Shown here: one piece after another, positions 7,848 to 17,095 of the stretch
How the letters are laid out: the number at the start of each line of letters is the position of its first letter
How positions within the stretch are numbered: the first letter of the stretch is position 1
DNA from: Achromobacter sp. AONIH1
GTDB lineage: Bacteria > Pseudomonadota > Gammaproteobacteria > Burkholderiales > Burkholderiaceae_B
Length of the DNA stretch: 64,000 bases
Direction of reading: 5' to 3'
Assembly: GCF_002902905.1 (NCBI RefSeq)
Contig: NZ_CP026124.1
Location: 3,658,001 to 3,722,000 of the forward strand
The notes under the pieces: generated by a model
What the model was told of the DNA's origin: nothing
The model's input: the letters and a program-made list of their open reading frames with translations, nothing else
Databases searched by the model: none
Translations under genes and position numbers: made by a program

Positions 7848-9386
7848 TTGTCCCTTGCCGTACTCGCCAGCCGCGCGCTCAGCGGCGCTCATGCCCATGT
7901 CGTGCGGGTCGAGACCCATCTCGGCCCGGGACTGCCGGGCTTCAATGTGGTCGGCCTGCCCGATGCTGGCGTGCGGGAAAGCCGCGAACGGGTGCGCGCC
8001 GCCATCATCAACAGCGGCTTCGAGTTTCCTGCCGGCCGCATCACCGTCAACCTGTCGCCGGCCGACCTGCCCAAGGAATCGGGCCGCTTCGACCTGCCGA
8101 TCGCGCTTGGGCTGTTGCTGGCATCGGGGCAGTTGCCGGGGCCGCCATCCGCAGGCGACGCGGGCGGCAAGCCGCCCGCCATGCCGGCGTCCGAGTCCAT
8201 ACTGGCGCGCCTGGTCCTGGCGGGCGAGCTGTCGCTGACCGGCGCGCTGACGCCTGTCACGGCGCCGCTGCTGATCGCGCTGGGCGTGGCGCGCGATCAG
8301 CCCGACGCGACGCTCGTCCTGCCCGCCGGCAGCGCGGAGCAGGCGGCCTGGGTGCCCGGCCTGCGGGTGTTGTCGGCTCGCAGCCTGGCGGACGTAGCGG
8401 CGCACATCACGGGCGCGCATGCCTTGCCCGACGCGGTGCCGGCGCCCTGGCCTGAGCCGCCGCCCGTGCCTTGCCTGTCCGACGTGCGCGGCCAGCCGGC
8501 GGCGCGGCGCGCGCTGGAGGTGGCGGCCGCCGGCGGTCACAGCCTGCTGATGGTGGGGCCCCCGGGGGCGGGCAAGAGCATGCTGGCGCAGCGGCTGCCG
8601 GGCCTGTTGCCGCCGCTGTCGCGCACGCAGGCGCTGGAGGCCGCTGCCGTGGCGGCGCTGGCCGGTCATGCGCAGGCGCCCGCGGGGCAGCCGCCATTCC
8701 GGGCGCCGCATCATTCCCTGTCCGTACCGGCGCTGGTGGGTGGCGGCACCCATCCCCGGCCCGGAGAGATCAGCCTGGCGCATCACGGCGTGCTGTTCCT
8801 GGACGAACTGCCCGAATTCAACCGACGCACGCTGGAATCGCTGCGCGAGCCGCTGGAAACCGGCCGGGTGCTGATCTCGCGGGCCATGCGCACGGCGCGG
8901 TTTCCGGCCCGCTTCCAGCTGGTCGCGGCCATGAATCCTTGCCCCTGCGGGTGGCGCGGACATCCGGCGCGGGCCTGCGCCTGCACGCCCGATCAGGTGG
9001 CGCGCTACGCGGGCCGCGTCTCCGGCCCCTTGCTGGACCGCATCGACCTGCATCTGCGCTTGCCGCCGGTGGCCCCGGAAGACCTGGACGGGCCGCCGGG
9101 GGAGGCCTCGCCGGCGGTGCGCGAGCGGGTCCTGGCCTGCCGTGGGCGGCAATTGGAACGTCAGGACAAGCCCAACGCGGCCTTGGCCGGCGCGGAGCTG
9201 GACTGTCATTGCGCGCTGGACGAGAGCGGGCGGGAGTTGCTGCGGCAAGCCATGCGCCGCCTGCGCGGCTCGGCCCGCGTGCTGCACCGGACGCTGCGGG
9301 TGGCGCGCACGATCGCCGACCTGGAGGGCGCGGAACGGCTGGGCGCCCGGCATGTCGCGCAGGCGGTGCAGTACCGGGCGGAGTGA
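7848..9386 (+). CDS. comM: ComM/YifB family AAA+ Mg-chelatase-like ATPase
   Basis: ComM is a hexameric helicase that promotes branch migration during natural transformation and recombination. The 512-residue protein has the N-terminal Lon-like domain (GLPGFNVVGLPDAGVRESRERVRAA), Walker A GPPGAGKSM near residue 237, the segment FRAPHHSLSVPALVGGG, Walker B GVLFLDELPEF, and the zinc-ribbon-like region MNPCPCGWRGHPARACAC, followed by the arginine-finger region SGPLLDRIDLHL. The start is TTG 7848 with CGGAGG just upstream; no ATG fits the conserved N-terminus MSLAVLASRALSG. It stands alone between ubiK and the rpmI leader. Presence of comM does not by itself show competence. Confidence 0.93.
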   Translation: MSLAVLASRALSGAHAHVVRVETHLGPGLPGFNVVGLPDAGVRESRERVRAAIINSGFEFPAGRITVNLSPADLPKESGRFDLPIALGLLLASGQLPGPPSAGDAGGKPPAMPASESILARLVLAGELSLTGALTPVTAPLLIALGVARDQPDATLVLPAGSAEQAAWVPGLRVLSARSLADVAAHITGAHALPDAVPAPWPEPPPVPCLSDVRGQPAARRALEVAAAGGHSLLMVGPPGAGKSMLAQRLPGLLPPLSRTQALEAAAVAALAGHAQAPAGQPPFRAPHHSLSVPALVGGGTHPRPGEISLAHHGVLFLDELPEFNRRTLESLREPLETGRVLISRAMRTARFPARFQLVAAMNPCPCGWRGHPARACACTPDQVARYAGRVSGPLLDRIDLHLRLPPVAPEDLDGPPGEASPAVRERVLACRGRQLERQDKPNAALAGAELDCHCALDESGRELLRQAMRRLRGSARVLHRTLRVARTIADLEGAERLGARHVAQAVQYRAE

Positions 9387-9469
9387 GAGGAGAGGGAGGG
9401 TTTGGTGAAATCCAGGGACATATGGCATCCGGATCTGGCTCGCCATTGCAGGGTGATCCCTTATCCGAT

Positions 9470-9499
9470 TCGACAAAAGCCCGGAAATCGCCATATAAT
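9470..9499 (+). promoter_or_regulatory. Candidate sigma-70 promoter of the rpmI operon
   Basis: TCGACA (9470-9475) and a perfect TATAAT (9494-9499) are separated by 18 bases. Transcription would start near 9506, giving a leader of about 360 bases ahead of rpmI. It is the best -10 match in the gap. Confidence 0.6.
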
Positions 9500-9869
9500 C
9501 AAAGGCTTTCCCGGATCTGGCGTGCGCGCGAGCTGCCTTTGGGCTTCGCGCATGGGGGAAAAGCGCTGCGAAACATGCTTTCGAGCATGGCCTGGCTTTG
9601 GGGTTAATGCCCTGGGGTTAATGCCCCGGGATTAATGCCCCGCGCGCAGGCAGCAGTGATCGCTGGAAGGCGATACCAGAGCAGTACCACAGAAGTGGCA
9701 ACAGGTTCGACAAGTCTTGTCGCGCCGCCCTGGGCAGCAAGCCCGGATTTGCCTGGCTTCGGATTCGATTCCGTCGCGGGCAGGCCGGTCTGGCTTATCT
9801 GGCTCACGGCGCCGTCAGGCACCTGGCGTCATGTAAATCAACAATCAGTGTTTAGTTTAGGGAATCAAC
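9500..9869 (+). other. Long structured 5' leader of rpmI-rplT
   Basis: No gene lies between comM and rpmI (9387-9869). The putative leader contains a 6-bp stem with TTCG loop (9574-9589), three tandem 14-base repeats, and a short perfect palindrome around 9709-9723. In other bacteria, rpmI-rplT is repressed by L20 binding to such a leader. That this one does so is inference from position and structure only. Confidence 0.5.
9599..9640 (+). repeat. Three tandem 14-bp repeats in the rpmI leader
   Basis: TGGGGTTAATGCCC occurs at 9599-9612 and 9613-9626, and CGGGATTAATGCCC at 9627-9640. Each unit has GGG and CCC ends that can pair within or between units, so alternative hairpins are possible. Confidence 0.85.
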
Positions 9870-10067
9870 ATGCCCAAGATGAAGACCAAGAAAAGCGCCG
9901 CAAAGCGCTTTCAGGTTCGCGGCAGCGGATCCATCAAGCGTGGTCAGGCGTTCAAGCGTCACATCCTGACCAAGAAGACCACCAAGAACAAGCGCCAGCT
10001 GCGCGGTTCGGCTGCGGTCCATGAAACCAACGTGGCTTCCGTGAAAGCCATGATGCCTTTCGCTTGA
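9870..10067 (+). CDS. rpmI: 50S ribosomal protein L35
   Basis: The 65-residue sequence [20 protein letters not shown], with [24 protein letters not shown] after it, is unmistakable bL35. It is a very basic small protein of the 50S subunit. ATG 9870 follows AGGGAAT. rplT starts 17 bases after its stop, so the two are cotranscribed and probably coupled. It is preceded by comM and a long leader instead of infC, which is unusual for this cluster. Confidence 0.98.
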   Translation: MPKMKTKKSAAKRFQVRGSGSIKRGQAFKRHILTKKTTKNKRQLRGSAAVHETNVASVKAMMPFA

Positions 10068-10084
10068 TCTAAGGGAGATCTACT

Positions 10085-10444
10085 ATGCCTCGCGTCAAAC
10101 GCGGCGTTACCGCCCGTGCCCGTCACAAGAAAGTCATTTCCGCCGCCAAGGGTTACCGTGGCCGCCGCGGTAATGTGTTCCGCATCGCCAAGCAAGCGGT
10201 CATGCGCGCTGGCCAATACGCCTACCGCGACCGCCGCAACAAGAAGCGCACGTTCCGCGCGCTCTGGATCACGCGTATCAACGCCGCCGTCCGTGAGCAT
10301 GGCGTCAGCTACAGCGTGTTCATCGCCGGCCTGAAGAAGGCTGCGATCGAGCTCGACCGCAAGGTCCTGGCCGATCTGGCCGTGCGCGACAAGGCCGGCT
10401 TTGCCGCCATCGTGCAGCAAGCCAAGGCTGCGTTGGCTGCCTGA
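10085..10444 (+). CDS. rplT: 50S ribosomal protein L20
   Basis: The 119-residue protein ([20 protein letters not shown], then [22 protein letters not shown]) is bL20. It binds 23S rRNA early in 50S assembly and is an autogenous repressor of rpmI-rplT in several bacteria. The ribosome site is AGGGAGA. A hairpin lies between rplT and pheS, so pheST expression may be partly uncoupled from the ribosomal genes. Confidence 0.98.
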   Translation: MPRVKRGVTARARHKKVISAAKGYRGRRGNVFRIAKQAVMRAGQYAYRDRRNKKRTFRALWITRINAAVREHGVSYSVFIAGLKKAAIELDRKVLADLAVRDKAGFAAIVQQAKAALAA

Positions 10445-10475
10445 TCGCGCGCTTTAACTCATCGCGCATCGCTGC

Positions 10476-10500
10476 AAACGGGGCTGTCATGGCCCCGTTT
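10476..10500 (+). terminator. Terminator or attenuator between rplT and pheS
   Basis: A 9-bp stem, AAACGGGGC (10476-10484) with GCCCCGTTT (10492-10500), encloses a seven-base loop and is followed by GCGTTTTG. It lies 20 bases upstream of the pheS ATG. Partial readthrough is expected because pheS has no obvious promoter of its own. Confidence 0.65.
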
Positions 10501-10520
10501 GCGTTTTGAGGGCTGGATTC

Positions 10521-11543
10521 ATGACTCAATCGATTGACGACCTGGTCTCCCAGGCGCAAGAACGTTTCGCCGCGGCCAAGGACGCCGCCGCGCTCGAAAA
10601 CGAAAAGGCCCGCTTCCTGGGCAAGGATGGCGCGCTGACCGTGCTGCTCAAGGGGCTGGGCAAACTCGACCCCGAGCAAAAGCGCGAGATGGGCGCGCAG
10701 ATCAACCAGGCCAAGAAGAAGGTCGAGGAGTTCCTGAATCTGGGCCGCGCCGCGCTGGTGCAAGCAGAGCTGGACGCCCGTCTGGCTTCTGAAACCATCG
10801 ACGTCACCCTGCCGGGCCGTGGCCGCGCGCCGGGCGGCATTCATCCGGTGACCCGGACCTGGGAGCGCGTGGAAGAGATCTTCCGCTCCATCGGCTTCGA
10901 CGTGGCCGATGGCCCCGAAGTCGAGAACGACTGGACCAACTTCACCGCCCTGAATAACCCGCTGGACCATCCGGCGCGTTCCATGCAGGACACGTTCTAC
11001 GTCGACATGCAGGACGCCGACGGCCTGCCGCTGCTGCTGCGCACGCACACCAGCCCGATGCAGGTGCGCTATGCCCGCATGCACAAGCCGCCCATCAAGG
11101 TCATCGCGCCGGGGCGCACCTATCGCGTCGACAGCGACGCCACGCACTCGCCCATGTTCCACCAGGTGGAAGGGCTCTGGATCGCCGAGGACATCTCCTT
11201 CGCCGACCTGAAAGGCGTGTACACCGATTTCCTGCGTTGCTTCTTCGAAAGCGACGATCTCGTCGTGCGTTTCCGCCCGTCGTTCTTCCCCTTCACCGAA
11301 CCGTCCGCCGAAATCGACATGATGTTCACGTCGGGGCCGAACCGCGGCCGCTGGCTGGAGATCTCCGGTTCCGGCCAGGTGCATCCGCAAGTGGTGCGCA
11401 ATTTCGGCCTGGATCCCGAGCGCTACATCGGTTTCGCCTTCGGTTCCGGGCTCGAGCGCCTGACCATGTTGCGCTACGGCGTCAACGACCTGCGCCAGTT
11501 CTACGAAGGCGATTTGCGCTTCCTGCGCCAGTTCAACGAATAA
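10521..11543 (+). CDS. pheS: Phenylalanyl-tRNA synthetase alpha subunit
   Basis: PheS forms an alpha2-beta2 enzyme with PheT and carries the class II catalytic core. The 340-residue product starts at ATG 10521 ([20 protein letters not shown]) after a GAGGG site. The N-terminal coiled coil that contacts tRNA-Phe is followed by motif 2 (around [20 protein letters not shown]) and motif 3 ([20 protein letters not shown]). The phenylalanine-pocket segment [12 protein letters not shown] is intact. It is followed 18 bases later by pheT. Confidence 0.97.
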   Translation: MTQSIDDLVSQAQERFAAAKDAAALENEKARFLGKDGALTVLLKGLGKLDPEQKREMGAQINQAKKKVEEFLNLGRAALVQAELDARLASETIDVTLPGRGRAPGGIHPVTRTWERVEEIFRSIGFDVADGPEVENDWTNFTALNNPLDHPARSMQDTFYVDMQDADGLPLLLRTHTSPMQVRYARMHKPPIKVIAPGRTYRVDSDATHSPMFHQVEGLWIAEDISFADLKGVYTDFLRCFFESDDLVVRFRPSFFPFTEPSAEIDMMFTSGPNRGRWLEISGSGQVHPQVVRNFGLDPERYIGFAFGSGLERLTMLRYGVNDLRQFYEGDLRFLRQFNE

Positions 11544-11561
11544 TCGAAGCGACGGCTGATC

Positions 11562-13979
11562 ATGCAATTTCCCGAATCCTGGCTGCGTTCCCTGGTCAAT
11601 CCCGAGATCGCAACCGATGAACTCGCGCACCGGCTCACGATGGCCGGCCTGGAAGTCGAAGACGCCGTGCCGGCGGCCCCCGCGTTCAGCGGCGTGGTCG
11701 TGGCGCGCATCGTCGAGATCGCGCCGCATCCGGACGCCGACAAGCTGCGCGTCTGCCAAGTGGACGACGGCTCCGGCGCGCTGCTGCAGATCGTCTGCGG
11801 CGCGCCCAACGCGGCCGCCGGCCTGACCGTGCCGCTGGCCCGCGTCGGCGCCGAGCTGCCCGGCGGCATGAAGATCGGCGTGGCCAAGATGCGCGGCGTG
11901 CAATCGTCCGGCATGCTGTGCTCGGCGCGCGAGCTGGGCCTGTCCCAGGATCACGCCGGCCTGATGGAACTGTCCGGCGACCTGGCTCCCGGCCTGTCGA
12001 TCCGCGACGCGCTGGACCTGGACGACACGCTGTTCACGCTCAAGCTCACGCCGAACCGCGCCGACTGCCTGTCGATCCTGGGCGTGGCCCGTGAAGTCGC
12101 CGCGCTGACCGGCGCGCCGCTGTCGGTGCCCACCGCCAAGGCCGTGCCCGTGACGCTGGACGAGCGCCTGCCCGTCAAGGTCGAGGCCCCCGATCTGTGC
12201 GGCCGTTTCGGCGGCCGCGTGATCCGCGGCGTCAATGCCCGCGCCGCCACGCCGGAATGGATGAAGACGCGCCTGGAGCGCGCCGGCCAGCGTTCGCTGT
12301 CGGCGCTGGTGGACATCTCCAACTACGTCATGCTCGAGCTGGGCCGTCCGTCGCACGTGTTCGACCTGGACAAGATCCAGGGAGACCTGTCGGTGCGCTG
12401 GGCCCGCGAAGGCGAGACGCTGGAACTCCTGAACGGCCAGACCGTCACGCTGGATTCCAAGGTCGGCGTGGTGGTGGCCGGCGACACCGTCGAAAGCCTG
12501 GCCGGCATCATGGGCGGCGAAGCCACGTCCGTGACGCTGGACACGCAGAACATCTACCTGGAAGCCGCGTTCTGGTGGCCGCAGTCGCTGGCCGGCCGCG
12601 CGCGCCGCTACAAGTTCAGTTCGGAAGCCAGCCATCGCGGCGAACGCGGCGTGGACTACGCCACGATTCCCGAGCACATCGAGTTCATCACGCGCCTGAT
12701 CGTCGACATCTGCGGCGGCCAGGCCGGTCCGCTGGACGACCAGATCGTCAACCTGCCCAAGCGCGAACCCGTGCGCATGCGCCTGGCGCGCTGCCATCGC
12801 GTGCTGGGCGTGCCGGTGACGCAGGCCGACGTCGGCCGCATCTTCGGCAGCCTGGGCCTGGAATACACCATTGAAGGCGACGACTTCGTGGTCACGCCGC
12901 CGTCGTTCCGCTTCGACATCGAGATCGAGGAAGACCTGATCGAGGAAGTCGCGCGCATCTACGGCTTCGAGAACATTCCCACCGTGCCGCCCATGGCGCG
13001 CGCCAAGATGTTCTCGCAGCCCGAAGTCCGCCGTGGCAACCACGCCCTGCGCCGCCTGGCCGCCGCGCAGGACTACCAGGAAGTGGTCAACTACAGCTTC
13101 GTCGAAGCCGACTGGGAACGCGACTACGCCGGCAATACCGACCCCGTGCGCCTGGTCAATCCCATCGCCAGCCATCTGTCGGTGATGCGTTCCAGCCTCA
13201 TCGCGAGCCTGGTGGCCAACATCGTCCACAACGCCAATCGCAAGCAGACCCGCGTGCGCCTGTTCGAGCTGGGTCGCGTGTTCACGCGCGACGCCGCCGC
13301 GCAGGACGGCCCGCTGGCCGTCGCTGGCGTGCGCCAGCCGCTGATGCTGGCCGGCGCCGCCTGGGGCCCGGCCGTGGAAGAGCAGTGGGGCGCGCCCGCG
13401 CGCCACGTCGACTTCTACGACGTGAAGATGGATGTCGAGGCGCTGTTCGGCGCGCGCGGCGACCGCCTGCGCTTCGAGGCCGCCGCGCATCCCGCGCTGC
13501 ATCCCGGCCGCAGCGCCCGCGTCTCGCTGGACGGCAAGGTCGTCGGCTGGATCGGCGAACTGCACCCGCGCTGGGCGCAGCAGGCCGACCTGGCCCATGC
13601 GCCGGTGGTGTTCGAACTGGACGTGGCCGCGCTGTCGGAAGGCGAGCTGCCCCAGGTCCGCGAGCAGTCGCGCCAGCCCATCGTGGTGCGCGACCTGGCC
13701 CTGTGGGTCGACGCCCAGGTGCCGGTCCAGTCCATGCTGGACACCGTCACCGCGCTGGCCAAGACCGATCCCCAACTGGCCGTGCTGCGCGATCTGCGCC
13801 TGTTCGACGTGTGGCGCGAGAAGTCCCAGGATGGCGTGCCCGCGTCCGAGAAAAGCCTTGCTTTCCGATTCTGGCTACAGGACACTGAGGTCACGCTGGA
13901 CGACGCCCGGGTGGCGGACTGCATGGCGCGCATCAGGGATGCCCTGATCAGCGCACACGGTGCGCGACTCCGCGCTTGA
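11562..13979 (+). CDS. pheT: Phenylalanyl-tRNA synthetase beta subunit
   Basis: The 805-residue beta subunit begins [20 protein letters not shown]. In order it carries a tRNA-binding OB fold (about residues 40-150, [15 protein letters not shown]), the B3/B4 editing domain that clears Tyr-tRNA-Phe (around [19 protein letters not shown]), the B5 domain, a catalytic-like core, and a C-terminal anticodon-binding domain ([15 protein letters not shown]). Length is normal for the family (about 795-810). Its stop is followed within about 15 bases by the ihfA start, so the genes form one transcription unit. Confidence 0.97.
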   Translation: MQFPESWLRSLVNPEIATDELAHRLTMAGLEVEDAVPAAPAFSGVVVARIVEIAPHPDADKLRVCQVDDGSGALLQIVCGAPNAAAGLTVPLARVGAELPGGMKIGVAKMRGVQSSGMLCSARELGLSQDHAGLMELSGDLAPGLSIRDALDLDDTLFTLKLTPNRADCLSILGVAREVAALTGAPLSVPTAKAVPVTLDERLPVKVEAPDLCGRFGGRVIRGVNARAATPEWMKTRLERAGQRSLSALVDISNYVMLELGRPSHVFDLDKIQGDLSVRWAREGETLELLNGQTVTLDSKVGVVVAGDTVESLAGIMGGEATSVTLDTQNIYLEAAFWWPQSLAGRARRYKFSSEASHRGERGVDYATIPEHIEFITRLIVDICGGQAGPLDDQIVNLPKREPVRMRLARCHRVLGVPVTQADVGRIFGSLGLEYTIEGDDFVVTPPSFRFDIEIEEDLIEEVARIYGFENIPTVPPMARAKMFSQPEVRRGNHALRRLAAAQDYQEVVNYSFVEADWERDYAGNTDPVRLVNPIASHLSVMRSSLIASLVANIVHNANRKQTRVRLFELGRVFTRDAAAQDGPLAVAGVRQPLMLAGAAWGPAVEEQWGAPARHVDFYDVKMDVEALFGARGDRLRFEAAAHPALHPGRSARVSLDGKVVGWIGELHPRWAQQADLAHAPVVFELDVAALSEGELPQVREQSRQPIVVRDLALWVDAQVPVQSMLDTVTALAKTDPQLAVLRDLRLFDVWREKSQDGVPASEKSLAFRFWLQDTEVTLDDARVADCMARIRDALISAHGARLRA

Positions 13980-13993
13980 ACATGGGGAACACT

Positions 13994-14320
13994 ATGCTTG
14001 CCGAGCCGCGTACCCTGACCAAGGCTGAACTGGCCGAGCTGCTCTTCGAGCGGGTCGGCCTGAACAAGCGCGAGGCCAAGGACATCGTCGACACCTTCTT
14101 CGAAGAGATCCGCGACGCGCTCGCGCGCGGCGATTCCGTGAAGCTCTCGGGATTCGGCAACTTCCAGGTGCGCGACAAGCCGCCGCGCCCTGGTCGCAAT
14201 CCCAAGACGGGCGAGACCATTCCCATCGCCGCGCGCCGCGTGGTGACCTTCCATGCCAGCCAGAAGCTCAAGAGCGTCGTGGAGCAGGCCACGCCGGCTG
14301 CGCCCGACGCCGTGGAGTGA
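13994..14320 (+). CDS. ihfA: Integration host factor subunit alpha
   Basis: IHF-alpha pairs with IHF-beta to bend DNA sharply at specific sites. It is required, for example, at sigma-54 promoters such as that of glnK. The sequence [36 protein letters not shown], then [25 protein letters not shown] with the intercalating Pro, is classical. I chose ATG 13994 because GGGGA lies just upstream; ATG 13982 in the same frame would add four residues. The product is 108 residues, slightly longer than E. coli (99) owing to both ends. The place after pheT is conserved in proteobacteria. Confidence 0.94.
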   Translation: MLAEPRTLTKAELAELLFERVGLNKREAKDIVDTFFEEIRDALARGDSVKLSGFGNFQVRDKPPRPGRNPKTGETIPIAARRVVTFHASQKLKSVVEQATPAAPDAVE

Positions 14321-14377
14321 TACGCTTTGTCGGTAAATGTTATCGGCGCTCGACGCAACGCGGCATAAAATCCACTT

Positions 14378-14836
14378 ATGACACGTCCCGAATCCACCGT
14401 TACCACCTTACCGCCCATTCCCGCCAAGCGTTACTTCACCATCGGTGAAGTCAGCGACCTGTGCGGCGTCAAGCCTCACGTCTTGCGGTACTGGGAACAG
14501 GAATTCACGCAGCTCAAGCCGGTGAAGCGGCGTGGCAACCGCCGCTACTATCAGCATCACGAAGTGCTGCTGATCCGCCGCATTCGTTCGCTGCTGTACG
14601 AGCAAGGCTTCACCATCAGCGGCGCGCGCAATCGCCTCGGCGACGCGCGCGACACGCCGCATGACCAGGACGCCGCCGTGCGCCTGTCCGGCGCCGAGAT
14701 GCAGGCCCTGCGCAATGAGCTGGGCAATGTGTCGGCGATGCTGGGCGAAGCGTTGGGCATCAAGCCCGGCGCGCAGGCTGGCGATGCACACGCCGCCAGC
14801 ATTCAATCCTCCGGCGTGTCCGCGCCGGCTGCCTGA
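14378..14836 (+). CDS. MerR-family transcriptional regulator
   Basis: This 152-residue regulator has an N-terminal winged helix-turn-helix of the MerR type (KRYFTIGEVSDLCGVKPHVLRYWEQEF, then RRGNRRYYQHHEVLLIRRIRSLLYEQGFTI). A short coiled stretch and a variable tail without obvious metal-binding cysteines follow. A MerR gene of this kind almost always follows ihfA in beta- and gammaproteobacteria, but its target is not known to me. No effector can be deduced. A TAAAAT-like -10 lies just ahead of the start, so it may have its own promoter as well as readthrough from ihfA. Confidence 0.9.
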   Translation: MTRPESTVTTLPPIPAKRYFTIGEVSDLCGVKPHVLRYWEQEFTQLKPVKRRGNRRYYQHHEVLLIRRIRSLLYEQGFTISGARNRLGDARDTPHDQDAAVRLSGAEMQALRNELGNVSAMLGEALGIKPGAQAGDAHAASIQSSGVSAPAA

Positions 14837-14849
14837 TTCCGCTTGCGCT

Positions 14850-14872
14850 CGCGCCGGCCTCGTGCCGGCGCG
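14850..14872 (+). terminator. Hairpin after the MerR gene
   Basis: A 9-bp GC stem (14850-14858 with 14864-14872) with a five-base loop lies 13 bases after the stop and is followed by GTGTTTGCC. It is the probable end of the rpmI-to-merR transcript. Confidence 0.55.
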
Positions 14873-15240
14873 GTGTTTGCCGGCAATACGTCTCCCTTGT
14901 TTTTGAAGTCAGCGTGGCCTGAGCTGCCATGCGCGGCGTGCGTTATCGCATGCTTGTGCAATCGCGTCGCACAGTCGCGGTTGCGTTGCCGTGGGGGCTG
15001 ACCTTGTCGTGTCTGGATCCGCGACGTCGCCGGCATTGGCATTGGCATGGCCTTTGGGGAGATTGCGGCGACCTGGCGCTCCCTTGCGGATGGTGCGCCT
15101 GTTGATTGCACATCGACAAACACGAGGGTATCCCTTGCATTCAACAGGGTCCGCGCAAGCATGTTCAACGTGTGCCCCAAATTTTTTTCGAGCATCTGCA
15201 AAATTTTTCGCGTGAGTGCGTGCAAACAATTTTTTGCTCT
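14873..15240. other. Gene-free interval before tRNA-Pro
   Basis: I find no supported gene here; short open frames on both strands have no ribosome site or family likeness. Base composition falls toward the right end, with T and A runs at 15181-15235 just ahead of the tRNA promoter, as is common upstream of strongly expressed stable RNA genes. Confidence 0.5.
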
Positions 15241-15242
15241 GC

Positions 15243-15248
15243 TATAAT
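15243..15248 (+). promoter_or_regulatory. -10 element of tRNA-Pro
   Basis: A perfect TATAAT lies 10 bases before the mature tRNA 5' end. The -35 position (GTGCAA, 15220-15225) is a poor match. The A/T-rich stretch upstream (15181-15235) may act as an UP-type element. Confidence 0.65.
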
Positions 15249-15256
15249 CTTTTTCT

Positions 15257-15335
<79 letters not shown>

Positions 15336-15342
15336 GCAGTTC

Positions 15343-15379
15343 AAAAAGCCGTCAGTGATTTTTCACTGACGGCTTTTTT
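15343..15379 (+). terminator. Intrinsic terminator of tRNA-Pro
   Basis: A 16-bp perfect stem (15343-15358 with 15363-15378) on a TTTT loop ends in a run of six T residues. This is one of the strongest terminators in the window. Confidence 0.95.
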
Positions 15380-15480
15380 CATTGCCGCTGCCTGCTGCGG
15401 ACAGCGCGACTCCGGATTGACAGTCTTCCATTGCGACGAGATCCTTGAAAACCTGAACGAGCCTGCGCAAAGGAAGGGCA

Positions 15481-16374
15481 ATGAGTCATCTGTTGGTGCT
15501 GGTCGTCGGTGATGACATCGAGCGCCAGTTGCAGCCGTATCACGATTTCGATTGCACGGGGACAAACGACGAGCATGTGCAGTGCATCGATATCACGGCT
15601 GAGATACTGGCTCGGATTGATGCGGGAGAGCGGCTGCCTGGGGTGTTGAGCGATTATGGTTTGAAGGACCACATCCTTGCCGATGAAGCTCACGCCAGAA
15701 TCGTCGGTGAGCGGGCTCCAGATATGCGGGGATATGCCGTCGTGCAGGACGGAAAACTCTTCAAGGCTGTGACGCGGACTAATCCAAACCATAAGTGGGA
15801 TTGGTGGGTTATCGGTGGACGCTGGTCGGAGTTTCTGATAACCAAACCAGGAGCGGATGCCGAGCTTGACGGCAATCTGTCCAGTTCATGCCAGGAACAA
15901 CCGGCTGTGAATCAGGCACGCAAGGGCGATATCGATATGGAGGCCATGCGCGACAAGGCGGGGCGGCAGGCCGCGGAGCGCTGGGACACGGCTGCCAGCA
16001 TCAGTCGCGGGGAAGGTTGGATGTCCTGGAAGCATGTCCTGGATGTCGTGCATGGGGGAAACGTCATTGCCGCCCGCGAAGCCTATCGCGCGCAACCTGT
16101 CATACATGCCGTTGCGCAGGCCTTGTATACCTCATATGACCAAGTGGACGAGTACCTCGTGCCGCGTGATCAATACATTGAAGAGGAACGCGCCTTCGCC
16201 ATGGTTCCGTATGCCGTGGTGATGAATGGCGAATGGTTGGACAAAGGCTTGATTGAACGGCTGGGTGTGTCCGAAGCTGCACAAATTTGGCAGGCTTGGG
16301 GGGCTCGGGCAACCCAGATACTGGAGGCGCTGCCGGACGACACGCTAATTACGGTCGTCGATTGCCACACCTAA
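15481..16374 (+). CDS. Orphan protein with WDWWVIGGRW motif, phage/plasmid-like
   Basis: This 297-residue soluble protein has no signal peptide or membrane segment. It begins MSHLLVLVVGDDIERQLQPY and contains HDFDCTGTNDEHVQ and the Trp-rich NPNHKWDWWVIGGRWSEFL. I recall similar N-termini (a GDD...QLxPY segment followed by a WDWWxIGGRW-like block) in uncharacterised phage and plasmid proteins, but no function is known to me. Base composition and codon use (ATA, AGA, TTG, GAT) are visibly less GC-biased than in neighbouring genes, which suggests recent arrival. It lies 100 bases after the tRNA-Pro terminator, and its last four bases overlap the end of the convergent alaX-like gene. No integrase or repeat marks an element border. 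Confidence 0.8.
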   Translation: MSHLLVLVVGDDIERQLQPYHDFDCTGTNDEHVQCIDITAEILARIDAGERLPGVLSDYGLKDHILADEAHARIVGERAPDMRGYAVVQDGKLFKAVTRTNPNHKWDWWVIGGRWSEFLITKPGADAELDGNLSSSCQEQPAVNQARKGDIDMEAMRDKAGRQAAERWDTAASISRGEGWMSWKHVLDVVHGGNVIAAREAYRAQPVIHAVAQALYTSYDQVDEYLVPRDQYIEEERAFAMVPYAVVMNGEWLDKGLIERLGVSEAAQIWQAWGARATQILEALPDDTLITVVDCHT

Positions 16375-17042
16375 CCGCGGGGAGGATGCCTGTTTTCGTC
16401 CGTAGCCGGCAACACGATCTCCACCCGCTCCACCCCTTTCCCCTGATTCTTCCGCTTCAGCGCAATCCCGCCGATCTCCCCGGTCCTGCGCGGATGCGTG
16501 CCGCCACAGCCCATGCGGGCGAATCCCTCGACCTCCCAGTACCGTCGATGATTCGCCTCGTCGGAAAACGCCGTCACGATGGGCTTGTCGGCGGCGATCA
16601 GCGCGTCGGCTTGCGGTTGGATGGTTGGAAACAGTTCGCTGATGCTGGTCGCGCGCTGGAAGTCGATGCGTGCCTTCGCCGGTGAGATATGCGCGCCGAC
16701 CTTGAGGATGCCGGGTTCGCAGTCATAGATCAGTTGCAGCACCATCTCGGCCGCGAAGTGATGACGCATCAGGCCGTAGCGCCGCGCCCAGTCGATGCGC
16801 ACGTCCACTTCATCGCCGGCGTGCAGGCCATGGCCGGGCGGCAGCGTGTAGGCGATGTCCAGGCCGTTCTTTTCCGCCTTCAGCACGGGCATGCCCGCGA
16901 TCGTGCCGCTGTCGCTTTCCTGCCCGCCTGCGTTGGCGTAGAAGATCGTCGCGCGCAGGCGGACGATGTCTCCGTCGACGGCGGACACCTCGGTCCGCAG
17001 ATGGTCCAGGTAGGGGTCTTGCCAGAAAACCTTGTCTGTCAC
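16371..17042 (-). CDS. AlaX-type aminoacyl-tRNA editing hydrolase
   Basis: This 223-residue stand-alone editing domain belongs to the AlaX / ThrRS-AlaRS second-additional-domain family, which hydrolyses mischarged tRNA (typically Ser- or Gly-tRNA-Ala). The hallmark FYANAGGQESDSGTI is present near residues 34-48. The second metal motif is CGGTHPRRTGEIG, with Cys and His. The first metal motif, usually HxxxH, reads HHFAAEMVLQL here, so a Glu stands where the second His is expected. The start is GTG 17042 with GGAG upstream. It converges on the orphan gene and lies just downstream of the serine hydrolase on the same strand, so the two may be cotranscribed. Confidence 0.85.
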   Translation of the reverse strand: MTDKVFWQDPYLDHLRTEVSAVDGDIVRLRATIFYANAGGQESDSGTIAGMPVLKAEKNGLDIAYTLPPGHGLHAGDEVDVRIDWARRYGLMRHHFAAEMVLQLIYDCEPGILKVGAHISPAKARIDFQRATSISELFPTIQPQADALIAADKPIVTAFSDEANHRRYWEVEGFARMGCGGTHPRRTGEIGGIALKRKNQGKGVERVEIVLPATDENRHPPRG

Positions 17043-17095
17043 GTGGGGCTCCGCGCGCGAGGGGCTGGGATGATCCAGCGACTATAGAGCATCGC

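Noticed and set aside
10320..13775. A 1151-codon open frame on the minus strand opposite pheS and pheT
   Set aside because: It lies wholly antisense to two certain essential genes, its translation is low-complexity and His/Gln/Arg-rich, and it comes from GC-skewed third positions.
14803..15225. Minus-strand frames of 106-140 codons ahead of tRNA-Pro
   Set aside because: They end in the tRNA promoter region, have no ribosome site and show no likeness to known proteins.
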